The notes under the pieces are model-generated. The model did no database searches. It saw nothing but the letters and a program-made list of their open reading frames with translations, and was not told the origin of the DNA. Of a stretch of DNA of 64,000 bases, positions 1 to 11,642 are shown in pieces. The stretch is taken from positions 62,001 through 126,000 of the forward strand of contig UWYS01000002.1 in assembly GCA_900291925.1 (NCBI GenBank), written 5' to 3'. How positions within the stretch are numbered: the first letter of the stretch is position 1; each line of letters begins with the position of its first letter. This DNA comes from Thecaphora thlaspeos (taxonomy: Eukaryota > Basidiomycota > Ustilaginomycetes > Urocystidales > Glomosporiaceae). Position numbers and translations under genes: made by a program.

Positions 1-232
1 CGATTGTATGCCTTCTCCCTTTATTGCGTGTGCGTTTCGGATCGGGTCAAAACATTTTATGCTGTCTCGCGCGAGTAAATACACATCTCGGGACGTCCAC
101 AACGCATTCATTTTGGACAGCCTAGGCAATATCTCTAATGAATGCTTCAGAACGAAAGCGTAACCAATTCGTTCCATATGACAATTGCACACATCTATCT
201 ACCCATCCTACCCAGCTCTGTTCTCTCTTGCG

Positions 233-3200
233 TCAAACTTCCACCCTCTTCGACTGTTCCGTCCGTTCTTGGATCTGCCAAAACCATCTCTTCTCCTCAC
301 CTTTCTCCTCGATGTCTGCCTCGTCGACTTTTCGTTTGCTACTATGCAATACCTGTGCGACCTGAGACAGACCTACCATCCCCAACGTCTCGATACGTTT
401 CGACTTTATCGCTTCTTCGACATCGTCCAAGCTCAACGATGAAAGAGAGGAGCTCGTGCGTGGAAGGACGATCTGTTGTATCTTGAAGCGAGCTGTTTGG
501 TCGATACGTTGTTTGGCTGTTCGACGCGTAGGGCCGGATGCGAAGCCGGGCTGATTCCACGGTTACATCGTCGACCGAATGAACGAATGAGGGCAAGAAG
601 GAAGAGTCTCAGTGAAAGCACAGAGATAATCATATCGTCGCAAGACAAGCGAGGGGCGCGGCCGCGTAACGTACCTGCTTCAGTTCGACGCTCTCAACGA
701 CGAGGCTGACGCCGTCGTGCGTGTTTCCCCAACTGCGACTCTTGATACCGCCCCGCTGACAGCCCTTGTAGGCAATCAACTTGGGCGCGATCCGCAGAAT
801 GACCGAGAGGTCCGCCGGTCGCCTCCGTCCCGTCGCTGTCCCTCCGCTCCCTTCCGTCTCTCCCTGCCGTTTGCTATTCGCCCCAATGTCCGCCGTGGAG
901 GAAGACGGCGCGGGCGAGTCGGACGACGAGAGACCGTTCCATGCCCTTGCGGCCCGACCAGGTGGGACCCAGGCTGGGACGCCCTCGGGCTCCAGGGAGG
1001 GCCCTTCCACCCACCCGGCGTGCACGCACATCGCCAGGATGTCAGAGTCGTCCGTGTAGACGTCGGTGCCCCACAGCTTGCGCCGAAGAAGCGGCGACAT
1101 GCGCCAAAAACGCCAGGGCGACGCCAGCGTGCCGACCGGCGAGGTCGCTGCCACTGCTGTTGCTGCCGCCGCTTCACCGCCACCATCGGCGGCGGTGGTT
1201 GCCGCCATGGCTGCGTCGGGCCGGTTCGATGATGGTCCCTCGTCGAGGCGCCTGCGCTGATGTTCGCGGAAGAGCGCCGCCTCGGCGATCCGCTCCTCGA
1301 TGCGCATCTCGAGGCTCATCCTGGCGTGCTCCTTGCCGCGCCATCCGAGTTTCCACCCGTTGCCCTGACCCTCGAGTGCGAGCTTGCCTGCCTCACTCTC
1401 CATCATAGCCTGCAGCGGCTCGCCCATCATGTGCTGCTGGAGCGCCTGCTTCTCGAGCTTGACGAACTCATACCAGCTCGGACCGCCGCGACGGCTGTGA
1501 CTCAGCAGGTCGCCCGAGATGCGCACCTCGATCGTCGCGCCGACATTTTTAGCCAGTAGCTCGGCGGGGAATAGCGGGTCGATAGTCGGGTCGTACAGCC
1601 ATGAGCCGAGGTGGCGCACCGGCCGGCCCTTGTCCATCCCGATCAGGTGGCGCGGCAAGGAATCCGCGGGTGCAGCGACGACGGGGAGAGGGCGCTGCGA
1701 CTCGTCGTTGGCAAAGGCAGCGGTGGCGGTAGCCGTGTCTTGCGTCGGCCTGCTTTTTTCTGCCGAGTCATCGTTGGCGTGGTCATCTGCCGCATCGGCC
1801 ATGGACACGTCGGCATCTGGACCGGCTGCGGCTGCGGCTGCGGCACGGTCTACCGTTTCGCCGCCCTCGCCCTCCATGGCCAATGGCGTCTCCTCGGGCT
1901 CCGAGGCAATATCAAGCGGAAGCCTCTGCAGCCTCCGAATCGCCTCGTCGCGCTCACACAGCTCAAGGTAGAGCCACACCGGCTCGCTGTCGACGCGCGG
2001 ACCCGCGTTGGGGTCGCGAGGGATGTGTGGTTGCTGCTGCGGGACCAGCTGCTGCGGGGCCAGGCCAAATGCAGCGGCGGGGTTGACGCTCGGCGGGAGC
2101 ACCACGCCCGGCGGGTAGCCGGCCAGCGCCGCCTGCTGGACCGCGGACTGGATCTCTGCGACGGTCGGAGGGCGGCCAAACGCTTCCTGGTGCGCCGCGA
2201 TGAAGGCTTGATCGCGCGCGGCCGCCATCATCGCATCTTCCAGACTGCCAGGCGGCGGGCGAGCCGAGTAAGGGAGGTCTCCGATGACCTGGCCGCGCAT
2301 CTGTGCGGCCGCTTGCGCCTGCGCCTGCACCTGGGCTTGTGCCTGAGCCTGGGCGTGAGCTCGTTCCAGCTCCCTCTCCCCCTCCCTTTCGCGCTCCCGC
2401 TCGCGTTCCTTTTCCAAAGCCAGCTGCTTTTCGGCCTGTTGTCGCTCCCGGCGCCTCTCTCGCTTCTCCTGCTCGCGTTCGCGATCGCGCAGCAGCTTGT
2501 TCTCGCGCTCGTTGGCCGCATCGCGCTCGCGGTCCCGATTCATCGCATACGGAGGAAGCGCTTGCTGCTGTTGCACCTTACTCTTGCCGGCTGCTGTCGA
2601 AGCCGGTGGCGGCGGAAGTGGTCCATCTCGCAGGCCACCGGCGGCGGCGGTGACGTAAACGCGATCAGCCGACGACGCCGACGTGAACGGTGGTGGCGGT
2701 GTGAGAGGTGCGCGGGGAGATGGTGCGACATCCTGCTCGTGCTTGGGCGAAGTTGGAACAAAAGGCCCGTTGGATGGAGGGGGCGGTCCCAAACGAGGCG
2801 GTCGCTCGTATTCGGCAGGACCATCGCGTCCAACGCCCGGGCCGTAGCTTCCTGCCCCTGCCGGCGGCGGCGGCAGCGGCCCTGGCGGTCCCCCGGGTCC
2901 GTCTAGGTGACCGTAAGGGCCTGGTTGCTGCTGTTGCTGCCTTTCCCAGTCTCGTTCGCGGTCGCGCTCCCTGTCGCGCTCCCGAGCGGAGTGGGCATGC
3001 GACTGCAACTTGGCCTCCTTCTTGCGGCGGTCGCCGCTCGACCTGCCCTGAACCGGGCTGACGGGCCGGTAGTCGGGAGAGTCGGCTGCGCCTGGCGGCG
3101 GCGGCGGGCCACGAGCGTCGTAGTGGGAAGGCCGGAGAGGTGGACCTGTGCCAACGGGTGCCCGGGACCCAGCCCGTCCGCCTGCGGCGGAAGGCGATAG

Positions 3201-4718
3201 CGGCGGCGGCGGTCCGTATCGATCGTACAGCCCTTCGTCCATCATCATGGCATCCGGAGGGATGGAGCGGCCGTAGCGGTCGACCAGCATGTCCCTCTCC
3301 CGCTCGCGCTCCCGGAGATCGCGGTCGCGAAGGTCACGATCCCGATCACGTTCGCGCTCCTGCATTCGGTACTCGCGCTCGACGTCGTCGTACATCGCGT
3401 AGCCGCCGCCACCAACGGGAGCGCGGCTGCGTTCGGGCGACCGACTGGGTGGCAGCATGGCGTGGTGAGGCCGTGAGGGCGGACCGCCCGCAGTTGGCGC
3501 TGCTCCAGGGGGTGGGCCGTGTCCTGGAACGCGCGGGTCATCAAAGTGGCCCATGTATGGCGGCTGCTGCTGCTGCTGCCTGTCTCGAGCAGGGCCGACG
3601 GCCAGAGGGACGTCACCGCCGCTCAGCTCGCGGCTCCGTCGGCTGCAATGAGCGGCCAGCACAGGGCTTTGGCGCGACGGCAGAGCGTTGGACGTCATCT
3701 CTCGTGGGCTGGGTCCCGGGCCGACAGACGTCCCGAGGTAGCGTAGATCGCCGCTGGGGACTCGGTTGTGAGAGGACGGCTGTGACGGTGGAGGAGGAAG
3801 GGATGGGCCGCCGCTGCCGCCAACCCCACCCCTCTGTGGATCAAGCGAGGCGCTAGCGTTCGATGGAGGTCTGTGCGCGTTACGCCAGCCGTGATCACGC
3901 TCGTGCTCCAACTCGCGCTCCCGCTCGCGCTCCCTCCATGACGTTGTTGCGGACGGCATGTAGTCGTCGCCGGCTGTCGAGCCGCTCCACTTGCGGCGCG
4001 GCGGAAGCTGATTTGACGGGCTCGAGGTCGCGGTACCGGGAGCAGTCATCGACATGGGGGGCGATCTCGGAGGCAGATGGCCGGCGGGGAAGACGCTACG
4101 GCTCCGCTGGTCCCGGTCCCGGTCTCGATCTCGATCACGCTCCCTCTCGCGCTCCCATTCCCTCTCTCGGTCCCTCTCGCGCTCGCGGTCGAGGCGCGAC
4201 GAGGGGGGCCTCGACTCTGGGCTCTCTTGCATGGCCCTCGACGAGGGTCCGAGGATGGAGCTCATGCTCATGGGATCGGAGCGCGGCGAAGGTACGGGCG
4301 CCGACTGCCTCCATCGCTCCCTCGGCTGCTGCTCGTTGCGTGACAACGGCGGGGGCGCCGGGTAGGCGTATGGCCCCGGGCCAGGACCCGGACCCGGACC
4401 GGCCGAAGGTGGAGGCGGTGAAGGAGGGAGAGATCCGGCGTACTGGCCTCGAGGCGGAGGTAGCGGGTTGCCACCGTTACCGCTGCCGCCGCCATAGGCG
4501 GAGGTGGGCGATCGCTGACCTCGGTGCAAGGGAGGGACGGCCTGCGTCGAGGGAGGCGCGGATCCATGAGCCGGATGCTGCGGTCCACGCTGGTGCTGTT
4601 GTGGGTGGTGGTGGTGGTGATGATGGTGGTGGTGACGCTGCTGCTGCTGCGGATGGTTAGACTGTTTGGACGGCGGACAGTTGCCGCCGCCGCCGCCGTC
4701 GTGATCGTCTCGGTTCAT
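233..4718 (-). CDS. RXT3: Rxt3-domain protein, Rpd3L histone deacetylase complex subunit
   Basis: Rxt3 is a subunit of the large Rpd3/Sin3 histone deacetylase complex in the nucleus. The predicted protein has about 1453 residues. Residues 1-1020 are low complexity: a His run, polyproline, polyGln, and long Arg-Glu/Arg-Asp dipeptide stretches. The Rxt3 domain lies at about 1020-1348 and includes LWGTDVYTDDSDILAMCVHA and GIKSRSWGNTHDG, both typical of the family. I start at the ATG at 4718 because the upstream open frame to 5282 is Pro/Ser-rich and looks like 5' UTR. The first exon ends at 675 (CAG before GTACGT). A 124-nt intron joins it in phase to 550-233, which adds 105 Lys/Arg-rich residues. 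The family assignment is strong; the last exon is inferred from an open in-phase frame. Confidence 0.85.
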
Positions 4719-7000
4719 GTTTGTTCTAAGATGTTGTATCGTGAGATGCCGCGACTGAGAAGGCTGGTAAGATGATGAGCGCAGCAAAGGAGGCGAAAGG
4801 ATATAGGAAAGGCAGGCCGATGTCGGTGATGGCGGCCGTAAGTGATGTGCTGCTGTGCAGGGCACCGCACGCGGGCCAACGGGATCCGGCCGATGGCGGA
4901 TCGATGCCGGTAATGTCGGGGCAATGCCGTCGGACGAGCGCCGCTGGAGCGTATTTTTGCACAACCAGCAGGAACTGCAAAAGCTGTCCGATAGAAGCAC
5001 GATGGAGGGGGGGCGTTGACTCGAAGAGGGTAGAGGATACGTCGTACTCTTGGCCCAGGGGCGCGACCGGAGGACGGAGGATGAAAGTTGGAAAGCAAGC
5101 CGACCTGCCGATGTATGCGAGCTGAGACGCTGGTGATGAGGCAAGGTGTCACCGAGAGAGTCTGGATGGGCAGAGACGACGGCTGGGGGCGGATGTTGTC
5201 GGCGAGAATTGGCAGCCGGTGGCGATGATGGTGGCGAAGAAGAAAAAAGCGCACCGCAGCCCAGCTCGCAAAGAGAGTGCACGGGGGCCTGCGCCTTGAC
5301 GAGCGAGCGACGGCGGGCAACGCGACGGTCCCGCCGCCGCGCCAGTTGGTTGTCATGCCCCGTCTGCCCGCCTGCCCGCCTGCCCGTTCGCCCGTCCGTC
5401 GTTTTTGTTTGCTGAGAAGCGGCGCCGATGCAGAGCGAGGCAGGCGCGGCTGCGCCGGCTGCTCTCGTGCCGTGCCCGCCAATAGCGGGGCGGGCGAGCG
5501 TGGGATCGGCTCCTCCACACTACGGGGCCGCCGCTTCGATGCAGCCAGCGGGCCAGCCAGCGCCTGATCTCCGTCTTCCTCCCATCAGCTCGAGCCACCC
5601 ACTACACAAAATCCCTCTACCATCGTCCTTAATCTCTTCAAACCTCTCTCTCGCGCAAACATCTTCGTATTGATCAGGAAATTGCCCTGCTGCTCCCCTA
5701 ATACACAACTCCACCTTTGTCAGAGACTGAGCAAATGACACTCACCGCGTCGATGACTTTCCTATAGCAGGTCCCACCGGCCTGTTGTCGTCGTCTATCT
5801 AGGTGCTCGCCCATCTTTCTCTCGGCTGCTCAGCATGTATGCGCCGAAAGTCGGGCAGGGAAGCGTGGTGGCATTCGTAGGCGTCTTCATGTCAGGCAGC
5901 ACCAGCTCCGCAACCAGCCCTTCTGGGCGCCACAGAGGACAGACGAGTGATCGCAGAACCGGACGATCTGTGCCATGTATGCGTGCTTTTTCGCCGACAT
6001 GAACAAGGACAAAGGAGCCGTCGGTGCCGGCTGGCTCGCTCGCGCTGCTGGACAATCATCAGCGTCGAAAGACGTCGTCCAGAGAGTCGGGCTCCTTCCG
6101 GCGACAGAATGGCCCCGTCTATCCGTGGGCCCCGCGGCCGCCTCACATTTCATCTCTCGGCGCCACGGCCTTGAAGTGATGGTGGCGCTATTCCCGCGAT
6201 CTTGTTTCCCGGTAAGGATGACTGTCAAAGCATCCCATTTTGCTGGACCAAAATCAGGCACACAGGCCTTGTGTTTCTTCAGCACGCTTGCTGGAGAGCG
6301 CGGAATGCCGGGACTCAAGGTCTGGTGGGAAGGGCGTGTCTCGACGACGCGTAGATGGAGACACGGAAGGGTCTATGAAGTTCCGGGACGGTGAACAGCT
6401 CAAGCTGTATCTGCACCGTCTCAAACGTCAGATCCTTGCCTTGGCGGCGGCGGCAGGCGTAGTACGACAGGGCCGTCCGGTCCCCATTGGCCACCTCGAC
6501 GCCCTGTTGATGAAGCCATCTTCCCCCGCAAATCAGAGAACGGCCGAGCCTTGACGGAATGATGCACGCTCTGGCCCTTGCGCCGGCGTTGCAAAGAGCG
6601 TCACGTCAGCCTACCAGGGGTCCAGCGCCGGGCTGGACTGGCCTGGCCCGGCCTAGCCCGTCGAGATCATATTGATGGCATCGCGAAGAGCATAGGTAGA
6701 GGCAGAGGGCGGTGTGTATGCTGCGGTTCCAAACCAGGCGCGGCCGCGAACAGCTGTAGCCGTGGCGGCCTGTTTTTGGTTCCGCGAGCGAGGTACCTGG
6801 GCTCCGTCCGGTGCTAACATCGATCACATTCGGCCTTAGCGAGTTTGCAGATAGCGCGGCAGTACGTCTGTCGAGGTTATTGATGGTGTTGCGGGTGGAT
6901 GTATGCGCTCGATGCTTGGTGCAAATGGTGTCTCGCTAGCTGATGTCTGTCCTCGGGCATCGAGGCCGGACGTGGGGCAGATGGTGGCGGCCGATGCTCC
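4719..7000. other. Intergenic region upstream of RXT3 and downstream of HSK3
   Basis: This 2.3 kb separates the RXT3 start from the HSK3 stop, both on the minus strand. The part next to RXT3 (to about 5.7 kb) is CT-rich on the minus strand, as expected of a fungal 5' UTR and promoter. Open frames between 5.8 and 6.9 kb overlap one another on both strands, and none shows a recognisable domain. I see no RNA gene or repeat. Confidence 0.4.
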
Positions 7001-7423
7001 CTATTGCTTAGCGCCTGAGGCCTTCTTTTGCTGCTGCTGCCTGTATGCGTCTACCGCCTCGCCCTCTTTGAGAACGGAATCGAGCGTGGCCATAAAGCTG
7101 AGGAAGTTCGAGGGAGAGCGGGTCAGCACTGCGAGCGGAGCGTGTGACTGTGGTGTACGCTTGGACCATACCGGTACCTACGCTGCTGCCTGTCCGATGC
7201 CGAGGTTGCGAATGTAGTGGGCCTGTTCGGCAGCAATGGTTGTGGTCTCGCGCGTGGCGACGAGGGTGGTGGAGAGGGCGCCTAGCTGGCCAGCGAGGGC
7301 GGCGTAGTGGCGCTCCTTTTTGAAGAGGGCAGTGTTGTTGACGTTGTTGCTGCTGCTGCTGCTGGTGCCGGGGGCGGGGGCGGCGGTAGATGCCGACTGG
7401 GGCGGGGGACAGGGTTGTGACAT
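7001..7423 (-). CDS. HSK3: DASH complex subunit Hsk3
   Basis: Hsk3 is a small coiled-coil subunit of the DASH/Dam1 ring that couples kinetochores to spindle microtubules. The gene has two exons. Exon 1 (7423-7182) ends before GTAGGT; exon 2 (7097-7001) follows an 84-nt intron ending CTCAG. The joined protein has 112 residues. After a Ser/Pro-rich leader of about 35 residues come KKERHYAALAGQLGALSTTL and EQAHYIRNLGIGQ, then FMATLDSVL after the splice. This is the order of the short Hsk3 family domain. The start is the ATG at 7423; the frame is open further upstream without another ATG. The gene is head-to-head with the LRR protein gene at 8022. Its intron makes it easy to miss. Confidence 0.85.
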
Positions 7424-8021
7424 GGCGTCGGCGGGGCGGCGTCCCTGCGGTGATGGTGGAGGCGGCAAAGGAGGCGGGCTGGCGGTGGTGGTGGTGGCGG
7501 TGGGCGGGCGGCGGGCCGACGCGCTCGGCTTCCAGACGCGGCGGGCGCGGGTGTGTGCCGGGGCGCTGGCGCGTGCGCGTGCGCGTTAAAGTTAAGGTGT
7601 TGGTTGGTTGGTCGCCGCGTTCGGCTGGCCCGTTTGGGCGCGGGCCCTTTTTTGAGAGGGTGGCTTTTGCCTCGGGCTGCCTCGTCCCTTGTCTGCCTCT
7701 CCCCGCTCACCCCTCTCCCGCCATTCCCCTCTTCCCGTCCCGACACTATCACTTCTCCTCTTTTGCCTTTGCTCTACAGCAGTTCCATCTCTCGGCTCAG
7801 TCTCATCCTCCCACCAATAACCACTCCCATCCAAAACAAACGCCCATCAAGCACCGTCACGTCAACACATGCCAACAGCAACACAGCAAGACGTCGACAC
7901 ACAAACTTAACGACCACAGCGTAGCGCATACAGCGGCTGACAGACTAGCTGCCATTAGTTCCAGTACGACTACCACCCTCACCACCACTCAATCGACTGT
8001 GTTCTCCGGCTGCCTACCAAC
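7424..8021. promoter_or_regulatory. Divergent promoter region between HSK3 and the LRR protein gene
   Basis: About 600 nt lie between the two divergent starts. The right half is C/A-rich on the plus strand (many CAAC and CACA words), as is usual for a fungal 5' leader. I see no clear TATA box. Frames crossing the region are Pro/Arg-rich shadows. Confidence 0.4.
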
Positions 8022-11000
8022 ATGTCGCTGCTACCAGCCACAGCTGATGTAGCCACCGCCGAGGGCGAAGCTGTCGCCCAGCCCTCAGCCTCGGCCTCGC
8101 CTGCGGTTATCAACCCCGAACCGAGGGCCGGCGCCGTATCTAGCAGCTCGACCGGGCGCAAAGCCCGCTTCCACCCTTCCTCGCCACCCAGAAAGGCCCA
8201 TCACCGCAATCGTTCCTCGTCGCATTCGTTGTCCTCGTCCGTCGACTCGTCCGACGATGAGGGCTGCACCTCGGACCAGAGTGACGATATCTCTCCGGAG
8301 ACCGGCTTCGACCCCTTTCTCGCCGCTACCCGTCGCGCCCGTATCAACTCCGTCTCGTCCAGCACCGCTCCCAGCCAGCCCGGGGACACTCAGTCGTCCC
8401 CGGCTACATCCGAAGAGACCCTTCAGAGCGGCAGCGGCATCGGTGGCAGCAGCAACGTCAAGACCAGCGAAGACGCAGAGTACTGGTCCAACATTGACGG
8501 CTTCTGGTCAAAGATGGTCGAAGACACCATGTTCCGCGCAAAGCAGGGACCCATCGATCTCTCGTGAGTGAAACTTTCCCCCACGCCTCCAGCTCCCGCC
8601 TCCTCCGGCGCACCCCGGCTCATGTACACACCGCTGACCCTGTAACCCCCTGTTCTGCGCTTCCTGCTGCACAGCTCCAAGGGCATCACCATGATCCTCC
8701 CTCTCATCGCCGACCTGTCGCGCTACGTCGCCCTCCCGCCCCCGAGGTACGAAAATGACGACGCCAACCACAAGGTCGAGCTCGAGCAGCTCTCGGCCAT
8801 GGCCCAGTCCAAGACGGGCGGCATGGTTCGCCATGAATTTTACCTGGCTCCCTTTAGCTCGCACCAGCGCTACGACGCCTCGACGCTCGGGGCGCGCGCA
8901 TGTTCGCGCAGCAAGTCGGCTTTCCAGCCGGGCATGCGCAGTCAGTCATTGGCTCGCTCAAACAGCGCCATGAGCGCCTTCAGCTCGCGCTCCGGCGGCG
9001 GCTCCTCGCACGCCTCCAGTAACTCGCCCGGTCGCTTTCACGATCCGCGCGACAAGCAGGCCACGCTCAACCTCTTCCTCGCCCAGAACGCTCTCACCAA
9101 GCTGCCGAGCGCCATGTTTCAGCTGACCAACCTACGTGTCCTTTCGCTCCGCTTTAACCGCCTCGAGCGCCTGCCCCCGGCCATTGGTGAGCTGCAGAAC
9201 CTCACAGAGCTCAACATTGCCAACAATCAGCTCCGCTACCTTCCCGCTGAGATCCTCCGCCTTCGCCTCGAGGTGTTCAACTGGTTCCCCAACCCGTTCG
9301 TCAAGCCGCCCGCCGAAGGCCGGCTCACCGTCCGTCCACTGCTCAGCATCAAGGCAAAGCAGAGCCGCCATGGTCAGCTTCACCAGCTAGCCACGGCCGA
9401 CGGAACGCCTGTCAAGGGTACAGCGGCGGTCAAGGTTGCCGAAGGTGGCGGTGCTTCCACTGCTGGTGCTGCGGCCGCCCAGCCACCGCCTCTTATCCGC
9501 ATCGGTGCCGCAGGCGCAGCTGCCGCTTGTGCCGCCGGCCGTCAGCAGCGGACGATGGACCGCACCCGGTCCGAGGCGCAGGTGGAGGGCTTCCTGGCCG
9601 GCGGAATGGGCCGGCTCGGCGTGGCACCCAACTCTGCCAGCATCCAGGAGGACGACGGTGAGGACTCGTTTGACGCCGACTCGATTGTCGAGGCCATCCG
9701 GCCTTTCCCGGTGGCAGGGGCGGTGGCACCGGCTGCACCTGCCATTGCTGATGCTGCCGCCGCCGCCCCCGCAGCAGCAGCAGCGGCCAATGATGAGGAA
9801 GACGAGCGCTCGAGGATCCTGGCGGCAGCCTTTGACGAAGATTCAGGATCGGAGGACGATGGCGAGCCGGGCGGTGCTGCCGCACGTGCCTCGACGGCCG
9901 CCAACGCGGGCTGGCTCAAGGGAAAGGTTGAGGGCCGCTCGAGGGTGCTGGGCCAGAAGGAGGTGGCCCTGCTGCCCACGTTGCAAGAGCTCTGCGTCCG
10001 ACGGCTGCTGGCCGCCTATGACACAGCCGAGGGCGAGGCTCACGGCCTGGTCTCGCCCTTCCTCTCGCCAATGATCTCGGCCACAGGTGGACGACGCCGG
10101 ACCGGCCCTCGCCGCCACGGCGCTTCAAAGCCGGGGACACCGCTGTGGGGCACGACGCCCAAGTCGTCGCGGACGCTGAACACGCGCAGCGTCAGCTTCA
10201 GCTCGAGCACAGGCTCCGAGACGAGCCTATTTGCCAAGCGGACGCCGACGCTGCTTGAGGCATACGAGAACGGAACGCTCCAGAGCCTCGAAGGCGAGCT
10301 GGGACGCGGCCTGGTTCCGCTACTCGAAGCGGCGCGGCGCAGCGCCACGCGCGACTGGGGGACGAAGGCCCGCCTCAGCAGAACGGCGGCCAGCAGAAAG
10401 AAGAGCGGCGGCGCCATGAGCCGCGGCAGTTCGGCCGTGTTTCCGGCACAGAGCGGCGGCTGTGGCGGAGGCGCGAACGAAGCAAATGATGCCGGAAACG
10501 CCGACGTCGAGGCCGAGGTCCACGACACGTTTGGCGGCATCGAGGCGCCCAGCTCGCTGGACCGGGGCGACGATGCGTGCGACAACCCGTGGTTCTCGCG
10601 CTGCCCGAACCCGAAGCACCTGTGCGAGTCCAACGTCGACCCGTTCAACAATCTGCAAGGTGGCGGCGGCGGCGGGCGACCTACTCTGGCGCTCCACCGA
10701 AGCCACAGCCACGGCTCGAGCAGCAGCGTCTCTAGTCTCGGCACTACGCTCGGTCTCGGCGGCGGCAAGCTACGATCGCGCCAGGACGACGAATCCTCGA
10801 CCCGTGGCGTCGACATCGACGATGACAGCAGCAGCAGCATCGGAGGAGGACGACACTATCCCGTCTCCCAGGCCTCGTCCACCGATACGCTCGGAGCAAT
10901 GGGCGGATCGACGGATGCGATCCTCGCTAGCGCCTCCACGCCTCAGTCCCACCATGGCGGCACCGGTCTATGGTCGCGCGGACCTTCCTTTTCGCGTTCC

Positions 11001-11450
11001 AATTCCTCGTCCTCTTCTTCCTTCATCTCCAACGCTAACCGTCTAGCACACACGACATCGTTCAATCGTCAACCCAGTACGCTCTTCACGCGCGGCTTCT
11101 CCACCTCCTCTGCGCTCTCCGCATCTGGCCTCGGAACCTCTTCATTCGCCAGGACGAGTTCTCGTTTCGTTGGAACGGAAGGTGAAGTGGGCGGTCGGGA
11201 TTGGCCATTGGAGGAAATCGAACATCTCACCGCACCGATCTTCCATAAGGCCGGAGAGGTTAGGATGGAATGGATCAGTCATGTTGCCGGTAAGAAGGTG
11301 GGAAGTGTTGGAGACGTTACCGTCGATTTGGATCGACAGATGCAAGACGAGGTGGAAGAGGGCAAGCAAAGGATGAATACCACCAGTCTGGGTCTCATTC
11401 CGATCCTGTGGAGAGGTTGTCAGAGGGGATGTCTGGATTTCTTGACCTAG
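8022..11450 (+). CDS. Leucine-rich repeat protein, function unknown
   Basis: Exon 1 is 8022-8563 (donor GTGAGT) and exon 2 is 8675-11450, after an intron ending GCACAG. The join is in phase and gives 1105 residues. Two to three LRR units occupy about residues 309-400 (LTNLRVLSLRFNRLERLPP, LQNLTELNIANNQLRYLP). A basic Ser-rich segment precedes them, and long Ala/Ser/Gly insertions follow. Two segments look conserved rather than simple: a helical stretch near 706-736 (LLEAYENGTLQSLEGELGRG) and a Cys-containing stretch near 815-840 (NPWFSRCPNPKHLCE). The extreme C-terminus, WRGCQRGCLDF, holds two more Cys. LRR proteins of this size occur widely in fungi, but I cannot assign a function. There is no signal peptide or membrane segment. 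Confidence 0.8.
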
Positions 11451-11642
11451 CGAGCGAGCGAAAAGGCCGACGAGAAACTTGAAGGCACTTTATTCTGGCC
11501 ATTTCATCGCCATTTCACAAACAACACCGTTACCGTTTCCGTCTTCTTTCGCATTGTACGACCCCACACGAATGACCCTCCCTTCTATTGACATGTCCAT
11601 CACCACCGAATCGGATCCCAACGAGACGACAGACCGCATCGA

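Noticed and set aside
1611..2906. 431-residue plus-strand frame opposite RXT3
   Set aside because: Shadow of the low-complexity Arg/Glu-rich stretch of RXT3; no recognisable domain.
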